Positions 47,811-57,420 of a stretch of DNA of 64,000 nt are shown piece after piece (positions within the stretch are counted from its first letter, which is position 1; the number at the start of each line of letters is the position of its first letter). The notes under the pieces are model-generated. The model was not told the origin of the DNA. It made no database searches and saw only the letters and a program-made list of their open reading frames with translations. Position numbers and translations under genes: made by a program. The stretch spans positions 1 through 64,000 of the forward strand of contig NZ_JACVMU010000007.1 in the NCBI RefSeq assembly GCF_014529985.1. The letters run 5' to 3'. The stretch comes from Leucobacter sp. cx-42 (GTDB lineage: Bacteria; Actinomycetota; Actinomycetes; Actinomycetales; Microbacteriaceae).

Positions 47811-48737
47811 ATGTCCGCAGAGATTTCTACCCCAGCAGCTCCCGTTCAGGCCCCGCGTTCGTTCGGCCGGACGGTGAAGAACTACGTTGCACTCACAAAG
47901 CCGCGAGTGATGGAGCTTCTGCTCGTTGTCACTGTTCCGGCCATGATTTTGGCTCAGGGCGGCCTGCCGAACCTCTGGCTTGTGCTTGCAACGCTTATCG
48001 GTGGCGCCATGAGCGCGGGCTCCGCCGGCGCATTCAATTGCTACATCGACCGTGAGGCCGATCGTGTGATGAATCGCACGAAGAATCGCCCACTCGTCAC
48101 GCGAGAAATCTCCGATCGCAACGCATTGATCTTTGCGTACGCGCTCGGCGTTGCGTCGATCGTGTGGCTGTACTTCACCACGAACTGGCTTGCTGCGCTG
48201 TTGAGCCTCGCAGCAATCTTCACGTACGTTGTGGTGTACACCATGTGGCTCAAGGGCCGCAGCGAGCAGAACATCATCTGGGGCGGCATCGCTGGCTGCT
48301 TCCCGGTGCTGATCGGCTGGGCGGCCGTCACCGAGTCGCTCGCATGGCCTGCGTGGATCTTCTTCCTCATCATCTTCCTGTGGACCCCGGCACACTACTG
48401 GCCCCTGTCCATGCGATACCGCGAGGACTATGCTGCAGCCGGCGTGCCGATGCTTGCGGTGGTCCGCGGCCGCACCACCGTTGGTCTCCAGGTCATCCTG
48501 TACACCTGGGCAACTGTCGTGTCGAGCTTCCTCATGATTCCCGTAGCAAACATGGGCTGGACCTACACAGTCGTCGCACTCGCGAGCGGTATCTACTTCA
48601 TTGTTGAAGCACACAAGCTGTACAACCAGGCTATTCGTGGCAACGAGGGCAAGCCGATGCAGGTCTTCCACGCGTCGATTACGTACCTTTCGGTGCTGTC
48701 GATTGCTATTGCAGTGGATCCGCTGCTTCCGTTCTAA
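47811..48737 (+). CDS. ctaB: protoheme IX farnesyltransferase (heme O synthase)
   Basis: Membrane prenyltransferase of the UbiA family that makes heme O for cytochrome oxidase. 308 residues with about nine helices. The allylic diphosphate site NCYIDREADRVMNRTKNRPL (about residues 74-93) is diagnostic for Cox10/CtaB. GGGGAG precedes the ATG at 47811; the open frame extends upstream across tkt but has no similarity there. CtaA, the next enzyme of heme A synthesis, is encoded about 4.6 kb downstream, separated by an accessory gene group. Confidence 0.96.
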   Translation: MSAEISTPAAPVQAPRSFGRTVKNYVALTKPRVMELLLVVTVPAMILAQGGLPNLWLVLATLIGGAMSAGSAGAFNCYIDREADRVMNRTKNRPLVTREISDRNALIFAYALGVASIVWLYFTTNWLAALLSLAAIFTYVVVYTMWLKGRSEQNIIWGGIAGCFPVLIGWAAVTESLAWPAWIFFLIIFLWTPAHYWPLSMRYREDYAAAGVPMLAVVRGRTTVGLQVILYTWATVVSSFLMIPVANMGWTYTVVALASGIYFIVEAHKLYNQAIRGNEGKPMQVFHASITYLSVLSIAIAVDPLLPF

Positions 48738-48777
48738 TCTCCCGCGTACGGCCGTTGTGTGGTCGTAATCGCAGGAA

Positions 48778-48803
48778 GCCCCGGGCCGTTTGGCTCGGGG
48801 CTT
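48778..48803 (+). terminator. terminator after ctaB
   Basis: GCCCCGGGCC pairs with GGCTCGGGGC around GTTT, with one G-T pair, followed by TTTCGCGTT. Confidence 0.85.
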
Positions 48804-49073
48804 TCGCGTTGTCTGGGGCGTCGTCACCACCTGCCTTCGCCATGCCGTCTCCCGTTACGGTCAACCCCGCGTGACGGCCCCGTTCGCGCACGGCGAGGCC
48901 TTTCATGCGTGTGAAACGGGTCATTGTGCAAGAACAGGCCAGCTTCGAGGGGTTGCCCTCAAGATGGGGCGCGGATCAGGCCACACGCCACGCGGTGGCA
49001 CGCAAAGCGCCTCTTCTCACGTGTTGGCCCGCGACACGGCCCGGCCCGGCCCGCCACAGACAGTACACATACA
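48804..49073. other. 270-base spacer with several hairpins, no gene seen
   Basis: No supported gene lies here. Three hairpins follow each other: CCGTTACG with CGTGACGG at 48852-48877 (one G-T pair), GGCC with GGCC across 48876-48900, and TTTCA with TGAAA at about 48900-48917. One copy of the repeated word GGGCGCGGATC is at 48966. It could be a small RNA or just the ends of two convergent transcripts. Confidence 0.35.
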
Positions 49074-49121
49074 AAGAGGTGGCGATCCGCCCCAGAAAAC
49101 CGGGGAGAATCGCCACCTCTT
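49074..49121 (-). terminator. terminator of the APC permease transcript
   Basis: AAGAGGTGGCGAT pairs with ATCGCCACCTCTT (13 bp), with CCCC/GGGG pairing inside. On the minus strand it ends in CTCTTTGTA. Confidence 0.85.
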
Positions 49122-49144
49122 GGCGTGTGGGAAGTGCGGCGTGG

Positions 49145-50572
49145 TTAGCCGACGCCCTCGAGCATGTCAGTGTCGGTGTTGCCGATCCGCGCAATCACAT
49201 CGGGGCGCTTCTGCTTGAGGTAAACGAAGCGGGTGAGTGCCAGAATCATCGTGAGCAAGAAGAGGTACGGGATGACGTTCAGCGGGAACGCCGGCACGGG
49301 CCAGACGTTTGCGAAGAACACGTATGCCATTGCGACAACCGCAATGGTGGCGCAGAGCGTGACGAGCGCGCTCCGCATCTTCTCGCGGCGAACGTAGACG
49401 ACACAGGCGATCGCGACAAGCGCGTACGCCACCATGTATCCGTAGGTGCCGTAGGTATCGACCCACACGACGATGTCCATCGGATGCACGCCACAGGCAA
49501 GCAAGATGACATCGAGCACGATTGCTGCGGGACCTGCGATCAGCAGCACGCGATGCGGGGTGAGGTGCGTGTCATGAGTGCGTCCGAAGCGCTCGGGAAC
49601 AACGCCTTCCTTGCCCATGACGTAGACAATGCGACCCACGACGTTCAGCGGTGCAACGACAACCGCGAAGAATGATGCGGCTACGCCGAACACGAGCAAC
49701 GGCGTGAACCACACAGGCATGCCGATCTTGTCCGAAATAGCCTGCAGCGGGCTTACGGCCTCGCCCAGCTCCTCGCCCAGCACAGCGATCTGCGTGTAAG
49801 CGGCGAAGATGTAGAGAATACCGACCGCTGCGGCACTCCACATGATTGCGCGGGGGATCGCGGTGTATGGGTTCTTTGCTTCGCGACCGAGCGCGTCAGC
49901 CGAAGAGAATCCAACGAAGCCAAGGATGCCGAGCACCATGCCCGCAGCCACACCCTGGAAGGGTGCGCCGGTCATCTTGAACTGCGCGGGATCCCATGCG
50001 TCGGGACCAACCGCGATCAGCGCAACGACCAGTAGGACGAGGATGATCGCGAGCGAGACAAGCTCCAGTACGAGCGAGACACGAGCTGAGACCCGGATGC
50101 CACGAATCGTGAAGAAGGTCGCAAGGCCACCGATGATGATCGCGAGTGCGATCAGCCAGATGACGTTGTCAGCGGGAACACCCAGCAGGGTGAGGAGGTC
50201 GGAAGTGTACGAGACCGCGCCGCCGAGCGAACCCGCGGCGATGCCCCAACAACCGATGATGAGTGCGACGCCTGCGATGTACGCGCCCGTCGGGCCGAGG
50301 CCCTTCGAAACGTAGGTGTACAGCGAACCAGCGGAGGCGTTCTTCTTTGCGAAGACTGCCACGCACCAGCCGACACAGAGAATCACGATGGTCGCAAGCA
50401 GGAACGACATCATGGTGCCGTTGCCAGCGCCAACGAAGATTCCAGCCGCGGTGAAGGCCATGACGGCACTCGGCGCGATATTGGCGATTGCCTGGGCAGA
50501 GAGCTCTGCGCCAGACATCACTCCCTGACGCAGACCAGCGTCTACGGGCGCTTGCCGTTCAGTAGTAGCCAT
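49145..50572 (-). CDS. APC-family amino acid/amine permease
   Basis: 475-residue transporter of the amino acid-polyamine-organocation superfamily with about twelve helices. The first helix has the unwound segment IAPSAVMAFTAAGIFVGAG, and helix 6 contains GILGFVGFSSADALGREAKNP, typical of the superfamily. AAGGAG lies 15 bases upstream of the ATG, somewhat far. It follows the alcohol dehydrogenase gene by 48 bases on the same strand, so the pair is probably one operon that imports and oxidises a substrate such as an amino alcohol (inference). The divergent PucR regulator likely controls it. Confidence 0.87.
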   Translation of the reverse strand: MATTERQAPVDAGLRQGVMSGAELSAQAIANIAPSAVMAFTAAGIFVGAGNGTMMSFLLATIVILCVGWCVAVFAKKNASAGSLYTYVSKGLGPTGAYIAGVALIIGCWGIAAGSLGGAVSYTSDLLTLLGVPADNVIWLIALAIIIGGLATFFTIRGIRVSARVSLVLELVSLAIILVLLVVALIAVGPDAWDPAQFKMTGAPFQGVAAGMVLGILGFVGFSSADALGREAKNPYTAIPRAIMWSAAAVGILYIFAAYTQIAVLGEELGEAVSPLQAISDKIGMPVWFTPLLVFGVAASFFAVVVAPLNVVGRIVYVMGKEGVVPERFGRTHDTHLTPHRVLLIAGPAAIVLDVILLACGVHPMDIVVWVDTYGTYGYMVAYALVAIACVVYVRREKMRSALVTLCATIAVVAMAYVFFANVWPVPAFPLNVIPYLFLLTMILALTRFVYLKQKRPDVIARIGNTDTDMLEGVG

Positions 50573-50620
50573 GAAAATGAATCACTCTCCTTCGAGTGGT
50601 CGAAATATCTCGGAGGAGAC

Positions 50621-51724
50621 TTACGGGATGAGCAGGGTGCGCAGAACGCCGCCTGCTTCGAGATCGTCGAGTGCCTCTGCCGCGTCTTCCAGGCGGCGAC
50701 GGCCCGAGATGAGCGGATCAAGCTTCAGCTGACCATCCATGTAGCGATCAACGAGGGCGGGGATGTCGATCGAGGGGCGAACCGAACCGTAGTTCGAGCC
50801 GAGGATGCGCTGGTCTGCCTCCGCAAGCACGAGCGGCTCGAAGGACGCCTTCGCACCGGTCGGCGGCAGGCCGACGATGACTGCTGCGCCGCCAAGGCCG
50901 AGCATACGAATCGACTGCTCGGTCGTGATGGTGCGGCCGATGGCGTCGAACGCGTAGTCGACGCCGTCAGGGACGAGTGCGAAGAGCTGCTCGACAACAT
51001 CACCGTTGGAAGCATCGATGCGATCGGTTGCACCGAACTGCAGTGCCATTGCGGTCTTCTCGGGGAGCAGATCGATCGCGATGATGCGTTCTGCGCCAGC
51101 GAGCTTTGCGCCCTGCACGACGTTGAGGCCAACGCCGCCACAACCGATGACAGCGACGGTCGAGCCGGGCTCTACCGCAGCGGTGTTCAGTACGGCGCCA
51201 ACGCCAGTCGCGACTGCGCAACCCACGACTGCGATGACATCGAGCGGTGCGTCATCGCGCACCTTGACCGCACCGGAAACCGGCACGACAACCTCTTCAG
51301 CGAAGGACGAGACACTCAGGTAGTGACGCAGCGATTCGCCAGTCTCTGCGTTGGTGAGTCGCGAGGTGCCATCGAAGAGTGAACCGGTGGCGTTGTTCAC
51401 CTCAACGACCTTCTGGCAGCGCGCCTCGTGCCCCTGAAGGCAGTATCGGCACTCGCCACAGGGCGGAACCCAGCTCAGCACAACATGATCGCCGACAGCG
51501 AGCGAGGTGACACCCTCACCGAGTTCAACCACAACGCCGGAGCCCTCATGACCCATGACGAGCGGCGCGGGGGCGTCCCACTCGCCGCGCTTGACGTGCA
51601 GGTCCGAGTGGCACACGCCAGCCGCAGCAATCTTCACACGGACTTCGCCTGCCTTCGGGCCTGCAAGCTCTGCTTCAACGACCTCTACACGAGTGTCCGG
51701 GTCGCGAAATACGACAGCCTTCAT
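50621..51724 (-). CDS. zinc-dependent alcohol dehydrogenase (MDR family)
   Basis: 367-residue medium-chain dehydrogenase. The catalytic-zinc site is seen in GVCHSDLH and GHEGSGVV, and the structural zinc in CGECRYCLQGHEARC with four Cys. The NAD(P)-binding loop GCGGVGLNVV is near residue 195. GGAGGAATAACC precedes the ATG. The gene is divergent from pucR and upstream of the APC permease. The class III-like sequence leaves the substrate open: a primary alcohol or an amino alcohol is plausible given the permease. Confidence 0.9.
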   Translation of the reverse strand: MKAVVFRDPDTRVEVVEAELAGPKAGEVRVKIAAAGVCHSDLHVKRGEWDAPAPLVMGHEGSGVVVELGEGVTSLAVGDHVVLSWVPPCGECRYCLQGHEARCQKVVEVNNATGSLFDGTSRLTNAETGESLRHYLSVSSFAEEVVVPVSGAVKVRDDAPLDVIAVVGCAVATGVGAVLNTAAVEPGSTVAVIGCGGVGLNVVQGAKLAGAERIIAIDLLPEKTAMALQFGATDRIDASNGDVVEQLFALVPDGVDYAFDAIGRTITTEQSIRMLGLGGAAVIVGLPPTGAKASFEPLVLAEADQRILGSNYGSVRPSIDIPALVDRYMDGQLKLDPLISGRRRLEDAAEALDDLEAGGVLRTLLIP

Positions 51725-51813
51725 TGGTTATTCCTCCGTTGGATACTGTTCGCGCTGCTCATTCAGCGCGAGGCTACTCCGAGATGGTACGTATCGTTTG
51801 GGCACTTTGTCGC

Positions 51814-51861
51814 TGTACCAACGGTTGATTCTTGGTAACACAAGCAAGCATTTGGTACATT
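51814..51861 (+). promoter_or_regulatory. pucR promoter with TTGGTA repeats
   Basis: TGTACCAA (51814-51821) is the reverse complement of TTGGTACA (51852-51859), and a third near-copy TTGGTAACA (51832-51840) lies 20 bases, two helical turns, before the last. The -35 TTGGTA (51832-51837) and -10 TACATT (51856-51861) are 18 bases apart, and the ATG of pucR begins six bases after the -10, so its mRNA is leaderless. The repeats are good candidates for the regulator's own binding sites between pucR and the dehydrogenase gene. Confidence 0.6.
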
Positions 51862-51867
51862 CGCTGC

Positions 51868-53319
51868 ATGGCGCTTACTGTTTCGGCTGTGACTCGCGCG
51901 GTGCGCGGAACGTTCATTTCGCAGGGGCTATCGAGCCTGAGTCCCATCGATAGTGTTACCGCACACGAGGATCTTGTCGTGGTAGGTAACCCCGGGTATT
52001 CGACGCTCATCACCGGCGATACTGACGCACTCTTCGCGCGCGTGGACTCAAGCCAAGAGAACGCGCAGCTCTTTGCAAACACGGTCTGGGTGTCTTATGC
52101 AGACAGTCCAGAGTTACGAGACAAACTCGCGGCACGTGGACTCAATGCGATTCTCGGGTGCGCGCTCGAAGGGGATGCGCTCCACGCCGCAATCACGGCG
52201 CTCCTCGTTGAAGACCGCGCCGCGTCTGACCGTCTGGTCTCCAGTGGCATGAAGGTGCTCACGCAGGCGGCACGACGAGGGGGAGTGACCGCTGTCATCG
52301 CCGAGCTCACGCATCGCGTCAACGGCTGGGCAGTGCTGCTTGACCCACAGGGTCAACTCATCGCGAGTGCCGGCGCAGGACGCTTGCACGTCACTGACGC
52401 CTCGGCCGTCGCACTTGGACGCCCCGTGCGCGTGCGTCACGAGGGTCTCCAGATTCATCAGGTTGGCTCCGACCGCGACCTCGCGGGCTACCTGGTCATT
52501 GCCACCCGCTCCGGCACAATGAGCCATGCGCGCGACCTCGCCTCGCTCGCAGCCGAACTGTGCGACCTGCTCCTCCGCACGCACGATCCATCCCGGACGG
52601 ATCACCTCGGCCGCGAGGCCCTCATGAAAACGCTGCTCGACGGCGGACCTGCAGCACTGGAGCTCCTGCGTAGGTGGGGTGTCCATGAACACACGCTGAC
52701 AGCATTCGCGCTGGGATCTCGCTCACGCACGATCGATGCGGAGCGAATCTTGCGACGCTGGCTCCACGAAATGGGTGCGGAGTATGTGTTCGCCTCACGT
52801 GGCGGAAGAATGCTGGGGTTCGTGCGCGAAGACCTCGTGCCGAACCTCTTGCAGCGGGTGGAAGAACTACGGCCGGTTGCCGGGCAACGATTGCACGTCG
52901 GGGTTGGCACTGCGGCTCCCGGGGATAATCTGTCCTACTCGGCAAGCCAGGCCCTGCAAGCGCTTGAGACCGCGCTCGATGACGGGCAAACCGTGGTGCA
53001 TTACGAACGGGTGTCTTCGGTATCGCTCGTGCTCGGGGCGCTCGCCGAGACGCCGCGAGCGCAACTTGCACAGGTGCTCGATCCGCTGCGGGATGACCAC
53101 GGTATTCACGGCGATCTCACGGCAACCTTGCGCGTGTTCCTCGCCGAGAATGGGCGTCACCGAGTGAGCGCGGATCGCCTAGGCATCCACCGCCAGACAC
53201 TGACAGCCCGCCTGCAGCGGGTGGAAGACCTCACTGGGCTGTCGCTCGCTCAGGTTGATGACCGAACGACAGCCTGGCTCGCACTGCGAGCCATCGACGG
53301 CGAGGGAGTACTTCGTTAG
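51868..53319 (+). CDS. PucR-family transcriptional regulator
   Basis: 483-residue regulator. The N-terminal part (about 1-110) resembles the PucR purine-catabolism domain, the middle is a GAF/CdaR GGDEF-like region, and the C-terminus is the PucR helix-turn-helix (VSADRLGIHRQTLTARLQRVEDLTG). The start is the ATG at 51868, directly after a -10 element; an in-frame GTG 36 bases upstream would lie before the transcription start. It is divergent from adh and the APC permease, which it most likely activates. Its stop overlaps the convergent ctaA stop by four bases. Confidence 0.9.
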   Translation: MALTVSAVTRAVRGTFISQGLSSLSPIDSVTAHEDLVVVGNPGYSTLITGDTDALFARVDSSQENAQLFANTVWVSYADSPELRDKLAARGLNAILGCALEGDALHAAITALLVEDRAASDRLVSSGMKVLTQAARRGGVTAVIAELTHRVNGWAVLLDPQGQLIASAGAGRLHVTDASAVALGRPVRVRHEGLQIHQVGSDRDLAGYLVIATRSGTMSHARDLASLAAELCDLLLRTHDPSRTDHLGREALMKTLLDGGPAALELLRRWGVHEHTLTAFALGSRSRTIDAERILRRWLHEMGAEYVFASRGGRMLGFVREDLVPNLLQRVEELRPVAGQRLHVGVGTAAPGDNLSYSASQALQALETALDDGQTVVHYERVSSVSLVLGALAETPRAQLAQVLDPLRDDHGIHGDLTATLRVFLAENGRHRVSADRLGIHRQTLTARLQRVEDLTGLSLAQVDDRTTAWLALRAIDGEGVLR

Positions 53320-54236
53320 TTTGCTGCGACCGCTGCGGATTCCGCAGGCGTATCAGTGGATGCTGGAACCGGACGCTTGAGTGACAGAATCGAGACCGTC
53401 ATGGTCGCGACACTCAGAGCGGCGAGCACCATGTGCACGCCAACGACAAGCGCAGGCAGGCCGTTACGTGCCTGGTAGAGGCCAACGAGGATCTGCACAA
53501 AGACGAGCAGCGCGAGCGTGACGGCCCACTTCGCGGTCGGCAGCTTCTTCGCAATCGACCAAATCATCAGGATCACCAGGAGCGTGCCGGTGATGTAGCC
53601 GGGCCATGCGTGGAGGTGTGCAAGGAAGCTCGCGTCGAAGCCGTTACGGATCACGTTTTCGTCGCCCGAGTGTGGGCCATTGGCCGTCGTGAGCACACCC
53701 ATGATGATCAGGATCGCCATACCGAGCGTCGACACGTGGGACAGAATCGCGTAGCCCTTGGGTACCACGCGCACACGAGTGCCGGCAGGCTGCTTCATCA
53801 GCACGACGTAAGCTGCGGCGATGCCGATGATGATGAGGCTCACGATGTAGTGGAAACCAACGAGGAACGCGGCGAGGTCAACCCAGACGACTACGCCACC
53901 AACGAACGCCTGCAGGAGCACCAAGCCGAGTACGAGCCACGAAAGAATGGAGAGATCGCGGCGCTGTGCGCGGATCCGCCAAGTGAGAATCACGACAGCA
54001 ACAGCCGCGATAAGGAGCGGTCCACTGATGGTTCGGTTACCGAACTCAATGAGCGAGTGGTAGCTCAACTCTGCAGTGGGGACAAGCGATCCAGGGGTGC
54101 ACAGCGGCCACTCGGAGCAGCCGAGGCCGGAGCCCGTCAGGCGAACGGCTCCACCCGTTGCGATGATCAGCACGTTCAAGAGGAATGAGATCCAGGCGAA
54201 CGTCTTCAATGTGCGGGGGAGTCGCACTTCTGACAC
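53316..54236 (-). CDS. ctaA: heme A synthase
   Basis: Membrane enzyme oxidising heme O to heme A for cytochrome c oxidase (Cox15/CtaA family). 306 residues, about eight helices in two four-helix halves. Conserved His residues are in YHSLIEFGNRTISG, GFHYIVSL, AHLHAWPGY and GVHMVLAAL. The Cys pair in GLGCSEWPLCTPG in the first outer loop is typical of this type. The start is GTG after AAAGGAG. It is upstream of and divergent from the suf genes, as in M. tuberculosis. Confidence 0.95.
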   Translation of the reverse strand: MSEVRLPRTLKTFAWISFLLNVLIIATGGAVRLTGSGLGCSEWPLCTPGSLVPTAELSYHSLIEFGNRTISGPLLIAAVAVVILTWRIRAQRRDLSILSWLVLGLVLLQAFVGGVVVWVDLAAFLVGFHYIVSLIIIGIAAAYVVLMKQPAGTRVRVVPKGYAILSHVSTLGMAILIIMGVLTTANGPHSGDENVIRNGFDASFLAHLHAWPGYITGTLLVILMIWSIAKKLPTAKWAVTLALLVFVQILVGLYQARNGLPALVVGVHMVLAALSVATMTVSILSLKRPVPASTDTPAESAAVAAN

Positions 54237-54347
54237 TTGGTGCTCCTTTATAAGCGCTCATCCATCTCGACTGCACTTGCGCGCCCCCCACCAGATTGTC
54301 AGTGGGAACCTGTAGAGTGATGAGTTGTGGTTGAGAACGATTCAGCC

Positions 54348-54367
54348 CCTCAGCGGATTCGCTGAGG
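54348..54367 (+). other. hairpin in the leader of the suf genes
   Basis: CCTCAGCG pairs with CGCTGAGG (8 bp) around a 4-nt loop in the 252-base ctaA-sufB spacer, downstream of a -10-like TAGAGT (54312-54317). It could be part of the suf leader. No SufR gene is present in this spacer. Confidence 0.35.
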
Positions 54368-54488
54368 CGGCCGTTCAACGCCCAGACTACTGCACCGCTG
54401 CAGGGAATTAGCTCTACGAGATAGTGCCCAAGCGCGGTGCATCCCGCGAGCTAAGATCCCGCGCAAGACGATGAATGAGGGAGTGATC

Positions 54489-55907
54489 ATGTCTGAAGTG
54501 CTGATCGACCGGCCAGAGCTTGAAGGGCTCGGCCAGTACGAATTCGGCTGGCACGACAGCGACGCAGCCGGCGAGGCCGCGAAGCGCGGCCTGAACGAAG
54601 ACGTTGTACGCAATATTTCTGGCCTGAAGAACGAGCCCGAGTGGATGCTCGAGCGTCGTCTCAAGGCCCTCCAGATCTTCGGTCGTAAGCCGATGCCGAC
54701 CTGGGGTGCAGACCTCACCGGTATCGATTTCGACAACATCAAGTACTTCGTGCGCTCGACTGAGAAGCAGGCGACGACGTGGGAAGATCTTCCCGACGAA
54801 ATCAAGGACACGTACGAGAAGCTCGGCATCCCCGAGGCTGAGCGTCAGCGCCTGGTTGCTGGTGTTGCTGCACAGTACGAGTCGGAGGTCGTGTACCACC
54901 AGATCCGTGAGGATCTCGAGGCACAGGGCGTCCTCTTCCTTGATACCGATACTGCGCTCCGCGAACACCCCGAAATCTTCCAGGAGTACTTCGGCACCGT
55001 TATCCCCTCGGGCGATAACAAGTTCGCTGCGCTGAACACCGCAGTCTGGTCGGGCGGCTCATTCGTCTACGTCCCCAAGGGCGTTCACGTTGAGATCCCG
55101 CTCCAGGCGTACTTCCGAATCAATACGGAAAACATGGGTCAGTTCGAGCGCACCCTCATCATTGCTGACGAGGGCAGCTACGTGCACTACATCGAGGGTT
55201 GCACCGCTCCGATCTACAAGTCGGACTCGCTCCACTCGGCAGTCGTCGAGATCATCGTGAAGAAGAACGCTCGCGTTCGTTACACGACGATTCAGAACTG
55301 GTCGAACAACGTGTACAACCTCGTCACCAAGCGCGCAATCGCTGAAGAGGGCGCAACCATGGAATGGGTCGATGGCAACATCGGCTCGAAGGTCACCATG
55401 AAGTACCCGTCGATCTACCTCGCAGGCGAGCACGCAAAGGGCGAAACCCTTTCCGTAGCGTTCGCTGGCCCCGGCCAGCACCAGGACGCCGGCGCAAAGA
55501 TGATCCATATGGCTCCCCACACGAAGTCTTCGATTCTTTCGAAGTCGATCGCCCGTGGTGGCGGCCGCACCGGTTACCGTGGCGAGGTTCGCGTTGACGC
55601 AAACGCGCACCACGCAGCGAACTCGGTGGTGTGTGACGCACTCCTCGTTGACACCATCTCGCGTTCGGACACGTACCCCGCGATTGATATTCGTACGGAC
55701 GATGCAGTGCTTGCACACGAGGCGACCGTGACGCGCGTGAGCGAAGACCAGCTCTTCTACCTCATGAGCCGCGGCCTCTCGGAAGAAGAAGCAATGGCAA
55801 TGATCGTTCGCGGCTTTATCGAGCCGATCGCGCGCGAGCTTCCCATGGAGTACGCGCTCGAGCTGAACAAGCTCATCGAAATGAGCATGGAAGGATCCGT
55901 CGGTTAA
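54489..55907 (+). CDS. sufB: Fe-S cluster assembly scaffold SufB
   Basis: Scaffold subunit of the SufBCD complex on which Fe-S clusters are built. 472 residues. The core motifs [25 protein letters not shown] and [19 protein letters not shown], with the conserved Cys, are present. I chose the ATG at 54489 (MSEVLIDRP) because GAGGGAG sits seven bases before it; an ATG at 54471 is in frame but lies over that site. No intein is present, unlike some mycobacterial SufB. sufD follows after two bases. Confidence 0.97.
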   Translation: MSEVLIDRPELEGLGQYEFGWHDSDAAGEAAKRGLNEDVVRNISGLKNEPEWMLERRLKALQIFGRKPMPTWGADLTGIDFDNIKYFVRSTEKQATTWEDLPDEIKDTYEKLGIPEAERQRLVAGVAAQYESEVVYHQIREDLEAQGVLFLDTDTALREHPEIFQEYFGTVIPSGDNKFAALNTAVWSGGSFVYVPKGVHVEIPLQAYFRINTENMGQFERTLIIADEGSYVHYIEGCTAPIYKSDSLHSAVVEIIVKKNARVRYTTIQNWSNNVYNLVTKRAIAEEGATMEWVDGNIGSKVTMKYPSIYLAGEHAKGETLSVAFAGPGQHQDAGAKMIHMAPHTKSSILSKSIARGGGRTGYRGEVRVDANAHHAANSVVCDALLVDTISRSDTYPAIDIRTDDAVLAHEATVTRVSEDQLFYLMSRGLSEEEAMAMIVRGFIEPIARELPMEYALELNKLIEMSMEGSVG

Positions 55908-55909
55908 TC

Positions 55910-57088
55910 ATGTCGAATCTTCAGACTGAACAGCTCGGTTTCAAGGCGCACAGCGATGGCGACTGGGACAACCGTGCACCCATTCAGACTCGTTCGGACC
56001 GCTTCAAGTCGACCAACCTCGCAGACTTCCCGGCAGTGACCGGCCGCGAGGTCAACTGGAAGTTCACCCCGATCGCCCAGATCAAGCACCTGCTCACTGG
56101 TGACCTCAACAGTGCAGCTACCGCACTCGAGATCTCCGACGCCGCTGGCGTGACGGTTTCCGAGGTTGCAATGGACTCGGAGTTCGTCGGCCGCGCCGGC
56201 ATCCCCGAGGACCAGGCTGCAGCAAACGCATGGGGCCAGGTTGCAGCTGCACAGCGCATCCTTCTCACGAGCGAAGAGCACCAGACCGTCGTTGTGAAGC
56301 GCACCGCGCTCTCGACCGAGGCGACCGCAGCTCACACCGTGATCGAGACCGCGCCTCACGCGCAGGCACTCGTCATCATCGAGAACTCGGGCGACGCGAA
56401 CCTGACGGAGACCGTCGAGATTGTCGTCGGTGAGGCTTCGAAGCTCACCGTTGTTTCGATCCACGAGTGGAACGAAGACGCGATTCACCTGGCAAGCCAC
56501 AACGCGACCATCGGTCGCGACGGTGACCTCCAGCACATCGTTGTTTCGCTCGGCGGCAAGGTTGTTCGCGTCAACCCGACGCTGCACCTTGACGGCCAGG
56601 GCGCAAACGGCGAGGCGTACGGCGCATACTTCGCCGACGCAGGCCAGCACCTCGAGCACCAGGTCTACATCGACCACAACGCACCCAACACCCGCAGCCG
56701 CGTGGCGTACAAGGGTGCGCTGCAGGGCGAGGGTGCACACGCTGTCTGGATCGGCGATGTCCTGATCCGTCGCGTTGCGGCCGGCACTGACAGCTACGAG
56801 GAGAACCGTAACCTCACCCTCACCGAGGGCACGCGTACCGACTCGATCCCGAACCTCGAGATCGAAACCGGTGACATCGCTGGAGCAGGTCACGCGTCGA
56901 CCACCGGTCGCTTCGATGAAGAGCACATCTTCTACCTCCAGAGCCGTGGCATTTCGGAAGATGAGGCGCGCAAGCTTGTTGTGCGCGGCTTCCTCTTCGA
57001 CGTGATCCAGCGCATCGGCAACGAGCAGGTTGAGGAGCGCCTCCAGGCTGCGATTGACGCCGAGCTGCAGCAGAGCGTACTCGCATAA
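55910..57088 (+). CDS. sufD: Fe-S cluster assembly protein SufD
   Basis: SufB paralogue and partner in the SufBCD complex, needed for iron supply to the scaffold. 392 residues with the beta-helix core and the C-terminal segment GRFDEEHIFYLQSRGISEDEARKLVVRGFL shared with SufB. It is two bases after sufB, and its TAA overlaps the ferredoxin ATG by one base. Confidence 0.96.
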   Translation: MSNLQTEQLGFKAHSDGDWDNRAPIQTRSDRFKSTNLADFPAVTGREVNWKFTPIAQIKHLLTGDLNSAATALEISDAAGVTVSEVAMDSEFVGRAGIPEDQAAANAWGQVAAAQRILLTSEEHQTVVVKRTALSTEATAAHTVIETAPHAQALVIIENSGDANLTETVEIVVGEASKLTVVSIHEWNEDAIHLASHNATIGRDGDLQHIVVSLGGKVVRVNPTLHLDGQGANGEAYGAYFADAGQHLEHQVYIDHNAPNTRSRVAYKGALQGEGAHAVWIGDVLIRRVAAGTDSYEENRNLTLTEGTRTDSIPNLEIETGDIAGAGHASTTGRFDEEHIFYLQSRGISEDEARKLVVRGFLFDVIQRIGNEQVEERLQAAIDAELQQSVLA

Positions 57089-57420
57089 TGGCACGTCTCA
57101 AGGCACTTGATCTGAGCGACCTCACGCAGGACCAGGCCGTACGCGTCGAACTCGATGGAGTTCCGATGGCAATCGTGCTTGATAACCAGGGCGTGGTTCA
57201 CGCGATTGGTGACACCTGCAGTCACGGTCAGATCAGCCTCTCGGAGGGCTTCGTCGAGGGCAACACCCTCGAGTGCTGGGCTCACGGATCGGCGTTCGAT
57301 CTGTGCACCGGTGTTCCTCAGAATCTTCCGGCATATGAACCGGTACCCGTTTACGTCGTCGAAATTGAAGACGGCACTGTTTACATTGACCCCCACGTTA
57401 CGAAAGAGATTGAAGCATGA
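57088..57420 (+). CDS. Rieske-type non-heme ferredoxin in the suf operon
   Basis: 110-residue [2Fe-2S] Rieske protein, soluble ferredoxin type. Ligands are seen as TCSHG (Cys, His) and [10 protein letters not shown] (Cys, His). No signal or membrane anchor is present, so it is cytoplasmic. It lies between sufD and sufC with one- and four-base overlaps, and is thus made with the Suf machinery; supplying electrons or testing cluster transfer are plausible roles but are inferred from position. Confidence 0.93.
   Translation: MARLKALDLSDLTQDQAVRVELDGVPMAIVLDNQGVVHAIGDTCSHGQISLSEGFVEGNTLECWAHGSAFDLCTGVPQNLPAYEPVPVYVVEIEDGTVYIDPHVTKEIEA

Noticed and set aside
48905-49675. Plus-strand frame starting MRVKRVIVQEQASFEG
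   Set aside because: It runs into the antisense of the APC permease, crosses a terminator hairpin and has no protein-like features.
54327-54365. Short frame starting GTG at 54327 (MVENDSAPQRIR) as a remnant of sufR or a leader peptide
   Set aside because: It is only twelve codons, has no ribosome binding site and no similarity to SufR that I can see.
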